Positions 15,106 to 22,455 of a DNA stretch of 22,914 nucleotides are shown here, one piece after another. This DNA is from Methanocorpusculum sp. (lineage in GTDB: Archaea; Halobacteriota; Methanomicrobia; Methanomicrobiales; Methanocorpusculaceae), in NCBI GenBank assembly GCA_029986255.1, contig DALTYD010000013.1, forward strand, positions 1 to 22,914, in the 5' to 3' direction. The number at the start of each line of letters is the position of its first letter. Position 1 is the first letter of the stretch. A model generated the notes under the pieces. The model had not been told where the DNA came from and did no database searches. It saw only the letters and a program-made list of their open reading frames with translations. The position numbers and the translations under genes were made by a program.

Positions 15106-16320
15106 TTACTCCAAATCTTCAAAATCTTCTATTTCATCAGTATCTGCACCACAAAGATCATACAGTTTTTCTTCCCCATCGCGTCGTCCACGCGCAACTA
15201 GCAGATCTCCTGCATGAAGAAGAACACTGCGCGCCGGTCGATAGGTCCAGCGGTTATCGTGTTTAATGGCAAAGATAACCATACCAGTAACAGTCCCTAT
15301 GTGAGAGTCAGCAAGAGATTTTTTGTCCAGGGAAGAGCCTATATGAACAGTAACCCAAGAGATGATTTCATCAGACTCTCGAACAATTCTTTTCAGAATA
15401 GGGGGAACATCAATCTCACGGAGAACAACATCGGCAATGGAACTTGCTGCAGCTGAAATTGCCTCCGCAAACGAAGACATGTACAGCATTCCACGGAGAC
15501 TTGCAACATCCTCAGTACGCTTTGCTGCTTCAAGTGTCCAAAGATCTAGCTTGAGCCGCATCTCGTCCAATTCATTTTCGAGGGCTACAACCTCATTTGC
15601 GAGATCCATGTTCTCATGTAAAAGTGCTGTGTAAGCAAGACCAACAGAGAGTTCACTGATGTTTTTCATTTCGATCATTAGTGCAGCTGCTCGATCGAGA
15701 TCACTGATGGCCATAGTGACGTTTTCATCATCATCGGTAACTGGTTGCCCAGCCATCTCACATAGGGCAGGGAAACCATACTCCGGTCCTCGTCCAACCA
15801 GTACATCACCCGCACGAAGAACGGTGTGTTTGTCAGGATCATAAATTCTCTGCCGCATGCGACGTATCATAATAACTCGAATTCCAGTTGCTGACTGGAG
15901 TTTGATATCACCCAAACGAGCACCATCAAGGACGCTATCACCTCCAACGACAGTACGGTATGTTGCCTCTTCAGCTTCTGGAAGTGCTTTTCTGAGATTA
16001 GCAGGGAAGGACACATGCCGCATAATGTTTTTGGCAATGCAGGCAGCCTGATTTGAGATACGTTCAGAAGCCTCTGCAAGCTGAAGAAGACCACTCATTG
16101 GTTCGGTATCCTCCAGACGGCGTACACTCATCATACTAGTAATACGAGCCATGTATACAAGATCATTCATCCGTTCTTCAAGTTCAATGACTTCATCTGC
16201 AATGGCATGACTTTCAAAGAGCACTGCAGAGTAAGCCAAATCAACCATCAGTTCTGAGATATCCTTCATTTCAATAAGGACATTCTTGAGGTTGATGGGT
16301 TGATAGTCGCGTTCCATCAT
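15106..16320 (-). CDS. Duplicated PhoU/TrkA-C (RCK_C) cytoplasmic regulatory protein
   Basis: A 404-residue soluble protein made of two copies of the same module. Copy 1 covers about 15-192 and copy 2 about 214-391. Each has a PhoU-like helical bundle followed by a TrkA-C/RCK_C beta domain. The copies align clearly: IEMKDISELMVDLAYSAVL against IEMKNISELSVGLAYTALL, and LRAGDVLVGRG against LHAGDLLVARG. No membrane segment or Rossmann RCK_N domain is present. Such proteins regulate cation channels and transporters, and TrkA-C domains bind small ligands, in some cases c-di-AMP. Here the partner transporter is not nearby; the gene is cotranscribed with the DHH phosphoesterase. Two adjacent ATG codons (16320 and 16317) begin the frame. 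The acidic tail IEDFEDLE is distinctive. Confidence 0.87.
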   Translation of the reverse strand: MMERDYQPINLKNVLIEMKDISELMVDLAYSAVLFESHAIADEVIELEERMNDLVYMARITSMMSVRRLEDTEPMSGLLQLAEASERISNQAACIAKNIMRHVSFPANLRKALPEAEEATYRTVVGGDSVLDGARLGDIKLQSATGIRVIMIRRMRQRIYDPDKHTVLRAGDVLVGRGPEYGFPALCEMAGQPVTDDDENVTMAISDLDRAAALMIEMKNISELSVGLAYTALLHENMDLANEVVALENELDEMRLKLDLWTLEAAKRTEDVASLRGMLYMSSFAEAISAAASSIADVVLREIDVPPILKRIVRESDEIISWVTVHIGSSLDKKSLADSHIGTVTGMVIFAIKHDNRWTYRPARSVLLHAGDLLVARGRRDGEEKLYDLCGADTDEIEDFEDLE

Positions 16321-16372
16321 GCCTTATTATTATAATAGAGACGTCTGACTACTTAAGGCACATCATCCAAGG

Positions 16373-16387
16373 TAATATATATTAATA
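16373..16387 (-). promoter_or_regulatory. TATA box of the PhoU/TrkA-C - DHH operon
   Basis: TATTAATATATATTA on the minus strand, centred near 16380, predicts a transcript start near 16354 and a leader of about 34 bases. Confidence 0.4.
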
Positions 16388-17143
16388 TCACTCTGTACTC
16401 TCCAAAATAATTTATGTGTTTTTTGAAATCAGTCAGAGTTGATATGGTTGTAGAGGGAAACTCAATAGACACACTGCCTATTAGAACGTTATTAAAGAGG
16501 ATATTTTCAGCATTTTAACCACCGAATAATACAAAACACTATATATTTTATTGAAAAAATAGATGTATTAAGAAAGACCATCGCCTCAGTGGTACACAAT
16601 GACATCAGACAAGTACTTCAAACAGAGAATCTAAAAATTCATGAGATTCTGAAAAAATGATTGCTTTATGGAAAAAAACATTAGACTTTGTTCTTGTAGA
16701 ATACAATATTCAAGAGTAATGCCAATTACAACCAATCCCAAACGCTGATCAATATAAAATTTTCAGAAAGATCTATGATGAATGCAATTCTATGATGAAT
16801 GCAATTCGTTATATTCATACTAAAGCAATACATCATAGTAATCATGGTAGTTCCTTGTCTTACATGTACAGCACTTGGCAAATATGAATACACACTCAAC
16901 CAGTCAACTGATTTCTACGAGTATCACATTATCTGCAATCATGGAATAGTCACTCCCAACCCCATGCCAAAAAAAGGATTTATTTGCAAACAATACGAGA
17001 ACAAACATTCCAGCCTTCCTCGACTGCGTAGGAGTAACTGTGCTATTGAAATTCGCCACGACTAAATCTGAATAGATAAGCTAGACCATATAAAATCTAA
17101 TATAATAGCTAGGGAAACAAAAAGAAAAATTTCTTACCAAAGA
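16388..17143. other. Long AT-rich gap with a 17-base tandem duplication
   Basis: About 750 bases between two leftward operons. The unit TCTATGATGAATGCAAT is present twice in tandem at 16772-16788 and 16789-16805. An open frame of 88 codons on the + strand starts inside the second copy (16799-17065), but it has no ribosome-binding site, no family resemblance and odd composition, so I do not call it a gene. A TATA-like CTATATATTTTATTG lies near 16540-16554 with only a startless open stretch behind it. Confidence 0.5.
16772..16805. repeat. 17-base perfect tandem duplication
   Basis: Two adjacent copies of TCTATGATGAATGCAAT. Each contains ATGATGA, which happens to match a C-box consensus, but no D box sits at the right distance. 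It looks like a recent slippage duplication in noncoding DNA. Confidence 0.75.
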
Positions 17144-18883
17144 TCAGATGCTAATCATAAAGAACAGAAGTGTAAACAGGAATGAAACTAACACAAGAAG
17201 AACTAAAAGAGGATAAAGATATTCTACCATTGCATTCACCGTAGCAGACAGTTGCCCTGTTCTACTTGGACCAAATACCTCCACGTTCCGGCACAAACCT
17301 GTTGCCACAGCAACACGAGCGGGTGACAAATCAGAGATCGCCTCAGAAACAGCTTCAATTAGATAAGGCAAAATCTCCTCAACAGAAACTCTCATCCCCA
17401 CAGGATTTCTACCAGAAATTGTATTCACCACATGGGAATCAGTTGTCATAATCTCCACTTCAGAAATCCCAGCTGAAAGCACAGCCTCTCGCAAAATCTC
17501 CCGCACTCCTAGATACATATTGTTCCCGTCGAACAGCACATATGCAGTCCGTACTCCAGAGACCTCCGTCAACATTACTAAAATACCCATGTCCCCAAAC
17601 CCTTGCTCACGGGAAAATGGCAAAGTTTTTTGTGATACACCGACTGAAAACGTAGAGCATGCCATCTCCATCTGGCGCTCCATCGCTTGCCTGGATGCAG
17701 CAATATACTCACTGCCAACTGAAGATGCAAGTAGCACCACAGACTCTACTTCACCCATACAATTATGAGCATCCACTAATCCGATATTTTCGTACCAACG
17801 GTGCCCTTCAGCCATCACAATTGCTCCAATTGCATAATCGAGATCCTCTGTCAAATCTGGGGACCGTGTAGTTACCATTAAAATAGAATTACCAAATCGT
17901 TGAGACAGAACAGATACAGTCCCAAACTTGCTTCGCAGAGGAGGACCTGCAAAGGGTGAATAGGATAAAGTCGCACGCGTCTCATCGATAGCACAAGAAA
18001 TTTTTTTATACTCACTCTCTGAAACCAGATTAAAGTCATGAGTTGCACATCCATGTGAGATAAATACTATCTCTTGTTCTGAAAATTCATCGTGGAGATA
18101 CTTTGGATAATTCCCACCCCCAACTTCAGACAATGGCCCAGGATGTAGATTTGGTACAACAAACAGCACATCTTTTTTTCCATTGCGCTGGAAAAAGAAA
18201 CTTGTCTCCGGTATTGTCACTACCTCACTAATTGCCCGAAAGTAATCTTCAAGATCTTTTGATCCGTTCGTAATATGAGCAAGAAACGCATTGATAAACG
18301 GCATTGCAGAAAGTCCATAAGCCTTGCGTAGTGGGCGATCAAACAGATGCAAGAAACAGATGATCCAAAATGAAAATATAATAATAGATAATATAGAAAT
18401 ATTTAAATATTTATTTCCAAAAAAATATAATTCAAAGAGTAATTCAGCAAGTGTCTGCACTGAAGCAGGAATGTACATATGCATAATTCGATAATCAGAA
18501 ATAGCCACAAACACCAGCAATCGAATAGCAAGAATAAATCCGAGCCCAAACACATAAGTAATCACCTCACCTAGAACCAATCCAAACAACATCCAAATCA
18601 GCGAAAAAATCATACATACAAGTGCTACTAATGCAGATCGATTCCAGGTCAGTTTCTCTACCCCCATTAGATCTACGAGTGGCTTCGTTAAAACCATCGC
18701 TAGAACTGCAGAAGTCGAAAAAACAAATCCATACCGAACATGGCAGAGAGACACTGGACACAAAATATACAATAAGACCTCCTCAAAGATTCCAAGTGCA
18801 AGCATAATAATGAGGGATTTCCACCATGATGGTGCTGAAAACAAATACGCTGAAAGATGCTCTATTTTTGCTTCAATCACCAT
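17144..18883 (-). CDS. DUF2070 family membrane protein
   Basis: A protein of about 579 residues in the archaeal DUF2070 family, whose function is unknown. The first 200 residues contain about six to seven hydrophobic membrane segments. A large soluble domain follows (about 225-550), with conserved-looking stretches such as FVVPNLHPGPLSEVGGGNYP, FISHGCATHDFNLV, GLVDAHNCMGE and VEIMTTDSHVVNTISGRNPVG; the many His and Asp residues could bind metal, suggesting a hydrolase-like domain. A last membrane helix lies at the C-terminus. The frame is open to a TTG at 18898, but the ATG at 18883 is preceded by GGTGA, which overlaps the stop codon of dph6, so I chose the ATG. It is the last gene of the six-gene operon. 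Confidence 0.85.
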   Translation of the reverse strand: MVIEAKIEHLSAYLFSAPSWWKSLIIMLALGIFEEVLLYILCPVSLCHVRYGFVFSTSAVLAMVLTKPLVDLMGVEKLTWNRSALVALVCMIFSLIWMLFGLVLGEVITYVFGLGFILAIRLLVFVAISDYRIMHMYIPASVQTLAELLFELYFFGNKYLNISILSIIIFSFWIICFLHLFDRPLRKAYGLSAMPFINAFLAHITNGSKDLEDYFRAISEVVTIPETSFFFQRNGKKDVLFVVPNLHPGPLSEVGGGNYPKYLHDEFSEQEIVFISHGCATHDFNLVSESEYKKISCAIDETRATLSYSPFAGPPLRSKFGTVSVLSQRFGNSILMVTTRSPDLTEDLDYAIGAIVMAEGHRWYENIGLVDAHNCMGEVESVVLLASSVGSEYIAASRQAMERQMEMACSTFSVGVSQKTLPFSREQGFGDMGILVMLTEVSGVRTAYVLFDGNNMYLGVREILREAVLSAGISEVEIMTTDSHVVNTISGRNPVGMRVSVEEILPYLIEAVSEAISDLSPARVAVATGLCRNVEVFGPSRTGQLSATVNAMVEYLYPLLVLLVLVSFLFTLLFFMISI

Positions 18884-18891
18884 TACACAAT

Positions 18892-19548
18892 TCACCAAAA
18901 CCTTTCAATTGTAGCAACTCCGCGCCCACATGAAAATTCAGTATGCCAACCATCACATCTTACAGGTAACGAAAAACAGGGAGCATTCAACGTCAGGGAC
19001 TCATACTCACCCCCTTCTCCAGCAACATGAATTCTCCGTTTTAAAGAAATTCGACAAAGCAGATCGATCATATCTGAGTCAAGACGTCTCCCCAAAATAT
19101 TCTCTCCCAGACCATCAGCGGCTGTGACCACGATCCGCACATCCATTTTTTCTGCAACTTCGTGAAGAAGCAGCACGGGATCCATGTGCCACAGGGGAGC
19201 AAACATGGCAAGTCCAAGTCGCTCACAGAGAGTGGCAATTCGAGAACGTTGGTACTCCGACTCTATTGTACCAACAATTACTCCTTCAATTGGCAGAGTA
19301 GAAAGTCCGGTCTCCAGATCACACAATTCTTCCTCCTTATACCCAGGTGTAGATATCTTTACATAGGTCATACCACAGCGGGCTGCAATAATAGGAACCG
19401 CTGCTAGGTTGACCGAATGAAACATATAGGATTCAAGATTTTGAGGAACTACTGTCACCATATATGACACATTCATCCCTAAGTCGATTGCCTTTTGCAA
19501 GGCAAGGATAGAATCTTTCCCTCCAGACGTTAATGCAGCCCAGGTCAT
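18892..19548 (-). CDS. dph6: Diphthine-ammonia ligase (Dph6), PP-loop ATPase
   Basis: A 218-residue ATP-pyrophosphatase that carries out the last step of diphthamide formation, amidating diphthine on elongation factor 2. Motifs are the PP-loop SGGKDS (8-13), SEYQRSRIATLCERLGL (97-113) with the following APLWHMDP (117-124), and GEGGEYESLTLN (177-188), the family's second signature. Length matches archaeal members, which lack the extra C-terminal domains of the eukaryotic enzyme. The ATG at 19548 starts 2 bases after the kinase stop codon, with GGTGAA inside the last kinase codons as ribosome-binding site. The other diphthamide genes (dph2, dph5) are not in the window. Confidence 0.92.
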   Translation of the reverse strand: MTWAALTSGGKDSILALQKAIDLGMNVSYMVTVVPQNLESYMFHSVNLAAVPIIAARCGMTYVKISTPGYKEEELCDLETGLSTLPIEGVIVGTIESEYQRSRIATLCERLGLAMFAPLWHMDPVLLLHEVAEKMDVRIVVTAADGLGENILGRRLDSDMIDLLCRISLKRRIHVAGEGGEYESLTLNAPCFSLPVRCDGWHTEFSCGRGVATIERFW

Positions 19549-19550
19549 TT

Positions 19551-20450
19551 TTATTCACCTTTTTTCAGAGTACCAAAGTGATCGGCATATCGTTCACTCA
19601 TTTGTTCCCAGTCAACAAGATTTGTCTGGGTACCCATCTTTTCCACCACAAATGATGAGGTTATTGCACCTATCTTGCAGCAAACCGGGAGTGCGTAATT
19701 GCGACGATATGCAGTAAGCAGTCCCGCACGATATGCATCTCCAGCGCCAGTAGGATCCACCAGCGTTACTGGACAGGCTGGTATTTCCACAATATCGTTG
19801 TTCTGATAGAGCGCACTTCCGTCCTTTCCCTTCGTAAGGATTGCAACTGGAACAGAAGCAATGAGATCTTCTTCTTTCCAGCCGAGTTTGCAGCACATAA
19901 TCTTGAACTCGAGATTGTTGCAGATCAACATATCAATATTGGCAAAAATATCTCTCAACTGGAAATCGGTATAATACATGACATCTTGACCAGGATCAAA
20001 AGTAGCAAAATCCGCCGATTTAGCAATTTTTGTATTGAAATTGGCATCACCAGTTGCCATGTGGACGAACGGAAGTGCTGGGGCCTCTGCAGTTGCAAAA
20101 AGAGAACTTGCACCCCACTCAAAGTAAGTGATCTGATCTCCTACAGCATTGTTTATCATGAATGCTGTGGAACAGTTTTTAGTATCAGTATAAAAAAGTC
20201 GAGTCGTAACACCCGCCTGTTTCAGATGGCGCTCATAAGGGCTTCCAGGATAATCCTTCCCAACCGCTGTAATCAACTCAGAACATCCACCAAGTTTTGC
20301 AATGCCTACGGCAATGTTTGCAGCACCTCCTCCATAGTAATTCTTTCGTTCAATTACTTTGCAAGATGCCCCAACAGCAGGATACTCGTCCACAGAAAGG
20401 ATATAATCATGACAAAGATGGCCACAGACGGAGATTCCTAACTCGTTCAC
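19551..20450 (-). CDS. PfkB-family carbohydrate/nucleoside kinase
   Basis: A 299-residue ribokinase-fold kinase. The two PfkB signatures are visible: YGGGAANIAVGIAKLGG (39-55) and VDPTGAGDAYRAG (231-243), where Asp238 is the expected catalytic base and GAGD forms the anion hole. LTKGKDGSALY (205-215) matches the nucleotide-binding segment. Archaeal relatives such as the M. jannaschii enzyme phosphorylate nucleosides or sugars, so nucleoside kinase is a likely but unproven role. The start is a GTG at 20450 inside a GTGA overlap with the UPF0212 stop codon, with a strong GAGGAGG site 7-8 bases upstream. Translational coupling to UPF0212 is expected. Confidence 0.9.
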   Translation of the reverse strand: MNELGISVCGHLCHDYILSVDEYPAVGASCKVIERKNYYGGGAANIAVGIAKLGGCSELITAVGKDYPGSPYERHLKQAGVTTRLFYTDTKNCSTAFMINNAVGDQITYFEWGASSLFATAEAPALPFVHMATGDANFNTKIAKSADFATFDPGQDVMYYTDFQLRDIFANIDMLICNNLEFKIMCCKLGWKEEDLIASVPVAILTKGKDGSALYQNNDIVEIPACPVTLVDPTGAGDAYRAGLLTAYRRNYALPVCCKIGAITSSFVVEKMGTQTNLVDWEQMSERYADHFGTLKKGE

Positions 20451-20806
20451 TTCAAATCCTCCTCTTCATCACATGAAATTATACTGTATATCGCGAGTGG
20501 AACATCGCGAATGGCGCGACCGATTACTGATTTTGCAATGCGCGCTGAATGGTTCTCATTCTCAGCGTTGAACACCTTCATGGATAACAGCAATCCAACA
20601 AGACAAGTTCTAGCAACAACCAGTGCGCTATTGATCTCTTTGCCACAATAGGGGCAAGGAATAATCATTATATCAACATCCACAAACTTTGCCGAGATAT
20701 GCAGGCGTTTTCCTACTTCACTGACGGCAATACCTATGGCGTCCTCTGCAGTTGATACATCCTTTACGATCCATGCAGCTTCCAGTGTCACTCGATAGTT
20801 CGGCAT
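20447..20806 (-). CDS. UPF0212 (DUF555) family protein
   Basis: A 119-residue protein of the archaeal UPF0212 family, of unknown function. Diagnostic parts are MPNYRVTLEAAWIVKDV at the start, IIPCPYCGKEI (48-58) with Cys51 and Cys54, and VFNAENENHSARIAKSVIGRAIRDVPL near the end. The single CPYC pair could bind a metal or need a partner subunit to complete a zinc site. It starts 24 bases after the nitroreductase gene and overlaps the kinase gene by 4 bases. The upstream region has only a weak AATAAGAT ribosome-binding match. Confidence 0.92.
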   Translation of the reverse strand: MPNYRVTLEAAWIVKDVSTAEDAIGIAVSEVGKRLHISAKFVDVDIMIIPCPYCGKEINSALVVARTCLVGLLLSMKVFNAENENHSARIAKSVIGRAIRDVPLAIYSIISCDEEEDLK

Positions 20807-20830
20807 ATATCTTATTTTTATTATTAGTTT

Positions 20831-21358
20831 CTACCAGATATCATAGTGAGCATGATTTTCTGGGTTCATGCGTTCTGGCCCAAATAAAGGAGCTTCACCG
20901 CGACCAACACACAAAATTACGATAGGGCGGATATGAGCAGGGAGAGCCAGGATGCCAGTAACTTCATTCTCATCAAATGAACCTATCCAGCAAGTATGCA
21001 GTCTACGAGCGTGGGCTGCAAGCATCATATATGTAGCGGCAATTGTTGCATCCTCGATAGCAAACAAGATGCCACGATCACCATATCGAGACATAGCACG
21101 GACATAGTTTGCACATACACAAAATACACACCCAGCATCTTTAATCTGAAGCTGATTTCCAGAAGCATCGGTAAGCATCTCCAGCTGACCAGGATCAGTG
21201 ACGATGACAACATCCCATGCCTCCAAATTGCCAGCAGATGGAGCCTTGGAAGCTGCAGTCAGAAGGTATACAGCATCGTCTTCGGTGATTTCGTCCATTT
21301 CATACTCACGAACTGAAACGCGAGTTGCAAGAAAATTCAAAAATTCAGAGGAGTCCAT
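20831..21358 (-). CDS. Nitroreductase family FMN protein
   Basis: A 175-residue flavoprotein of the nitroreductase fold. The N-terminal TRVSVREYE (12-20) gives the phosphate-binding Arg-x-Ser-x-Arg pattern, APSAGNLEAWDVV (39-51) the FMN-contact loop, and FAIEDATIAATYMMLAAHARRLHTCWIG (99-126) the central helix and strand. CVGRGE near the end is also typical. Members reduce varied compounds or serve in cofactor metabolism, so the substrate is open. Three cysteines (77, 80, 82) lie close together in the middle; whether they bind anything is unclear. The frame is open to an ATG at 21373, but the ATG at 21358 gives the normal N-terminus. It overlaps the preceding gene by 14 bases. Confidence 0.88.
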   Translation of the reverse strand: MDSSEFLNFLATRVSVREYEMDEITEDDAVYLLTAASKAPSAGNLEAWDVVIVTDPGQLEMLTDASGNQLQIKDAGCVFCVCANYVRAMSRYGDRGILFAIEDATIAATYMMLAAHARRLHTCWIGSFDENEVTGILALPAHIRPIVILCVGRGEAPLFGPERMNPENHAHYDIW

Positions 21359-21707
21359 GGCTATGAAGCACATCCCAGGCAGCTGCAGCAGCGGTGGTAA
21401 TAAAAACTATAGCTTCTCCAGATTTTTCAGATGCGAGACCAAACTGGTTGGATTCAGCAAGATTTATGACCTCATCCAGAGCTACACAGGTTTTATTAAA
21501 CTCGTCACAGTTGGTAACTGTAGCAGCTGCACGGCTATCTGCTGCGAGCAATTCAGTAATGGTAATAAGAACACGTTTTGCACCGATTTTTTCCTCTTTT
21601 CGGAGCGTAGGGATCGTAAGATACTGATGCGCAACCATCATGATGTCAAGTTTTAAGCGTTCAGCAGAATGATATTGGATAAGAGCATTTCTGAGTTCAA
21701 GCGTCAT
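21345..21707 (-). CDS. Helical protein of unknown function
   Basis: A 120-residue protein that I do not recognise as a named family, though similar short proteins seem to exist in other Methanomicrobiales (recollection only). It is predicted almost entirely alpha-helical, soluble and alanine-rich, with an alternating hydrophobic pattern suggesting a four-helix bundle. Notable stretches are RKEEKIGAKRVLITITELLAAD (36-57) and ITTAAAAAWDVLHSHGLL at the end. There is no signal peptide, Cys cluster or catalytic motif. It is the first gene of the six-gene operon, with AAGGT directly before the ATG at 21707. Its stop lies inside the nitroreductase gene, so the two are translationally coupled. Confidence 0.75.
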   Translation of the reverse strand: MTLELRNALIQYHSAERLKLDIMMVAHQYLTIPTLRKEEKIGAKRVLITITELLAADSRAAATVTNCDEFNKTCVALDEVINLAESNQFGLASEKSGEAIVFITTAAAAAWDVLHSHGLL

Positions 21708-22062
21708 ACCTTATTTTTTGATGTGGACAATCAATAAAATGTAGTATTTGAATAATCCAATTTAGTCAAAGTATCTAGGATAAACCAGGTAATAGAAATA
21801 GAAAAGAAAACTATGTTCCAGAAGGCAATAGCTGGAAAGGGGGAGTACTTAGAGATGATGTGGATGATATCTAATTTCTCATCTATTTCAAACAGGCACC
21901 AACAGATAATAATAATAAACATCCACTATCCTTTGAAAATTGCAATATCAGTATAATCATCAATGAAATTATTCCTTTATTCTTATACACCAAGAATTGG
22001 AATTCTAACGATTACAACGATTGCATTTTTGATGGAAGGCAATAGGACATGATTGAAATAAT
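21708..22062. other. Gap upstream of the six-gene operon
   Basis: About 355 AT-rich bases before the operon. It should hold the operon promoter; no strong TATA box stands out. It contains a possible small membrane-protein frame at 21731-21922. Confidence 0.5.
21731..21922 (-). CDS. Possible small membrane protein
   Basis: A 63-codon frame with a hydrophobic segment FPAIAFWNIVFFSISITWFI near residues 29-48. AAAGGAT lies 6 bases before the ATG, and a TATA-like GATTATACTGATAT is about 30 bases further up. I see no family match and the region is AT-rich, where such frames arise by chance, so this is a low-confidence call. Confidence 0.2.
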   Translation of the reverse strand: MFIIIICWCLFEIDEKLDIIHIISKYSPFPAIAFWNIVFFSISITWFILDTLTKLDYSNTTFY

Positions 22063-22455
22063 TCAGCTGGTGGAAAAAACCTCGCCAGTATTGCCATCAA
22101 CAATTAGAGTTCCTGAGAGAGCTGAAACGTTTCCATTCAAGCGATCAACCATTGGTGTTCCAGAAATGATTGCTCCGATTGCAATGATAGTTTCACACTC
22201 GTTATTAATGATTGCTGTGGGAGCTACGTTGTTTCTTGCAAGGCCATACATCACATAGGAGCCAACGGTAGATCCTTTGCCATAGGGAAAAGCAAAAACT
22301 TTTCCTGCAATACATTGTCCATAAAGTGGATGTTTTTCATCGATGATAATGCCAGTCTCGACATCAATACCACCAAGGAAGGAAATAGGAACATCAGTAT
22401 AAAGAAGTTCGCCCGAACCTATGCCTTTAGCAATACTGCGTCCTTTTAGAATCAT
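22063..22455 (-). CDS. Phosphomevalonate dehydratase small subunit (aconitase swivel domain, DUF126)
   Basis: A 130-residue swivel-domain protein. With the large aconitase-X subunit it forms the [4Fe-4S] enzyme that dehydrates mevalonate 5-phosphate in the archaeal mevalonate pathway to isopentenyl units for membrane lipids. The signature FPYGKGSTVGSYVMYGL (56-72) contains Ser62, the residue marked as proton acceptor in this family from memory; GISDxxxP-like SFLGGIDVETG and SALSGTLIVDGNTG are also typical. Length is normal. The large-subunit gene is not in the window. The ATG at 22455 has no clear ribosome-binding site, and a TTTTAA element near 22485 would fit a leaderless transcript. Confidence 0.9.
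   Translation of the reverse strand: MILKGRSIAKGIGSGELLYTDVPISFLGGIDVETGIIIDEKHPLYGQCIAGKVFAFPYGKGSTVGSYVMYGLARNNVAPTAIINNECETIIAIGAIISGTPMVDRLNGNVSALSGTLIVDGNTGEVFSTS

Noticed and set aside
16500..16660. Open stretch of about 50 codons ending near 16658 behind a TATA-like element
   Set aside because: It has no usable start codon at its head and no recognisable product.
16799..17065. 88-codon + strand frame with several Cys and His residues
   Set aside because: It begins inside a tandem duplication, has no ribosome-binding site, and the Cys/His spacing does not match a zinc finger I know.
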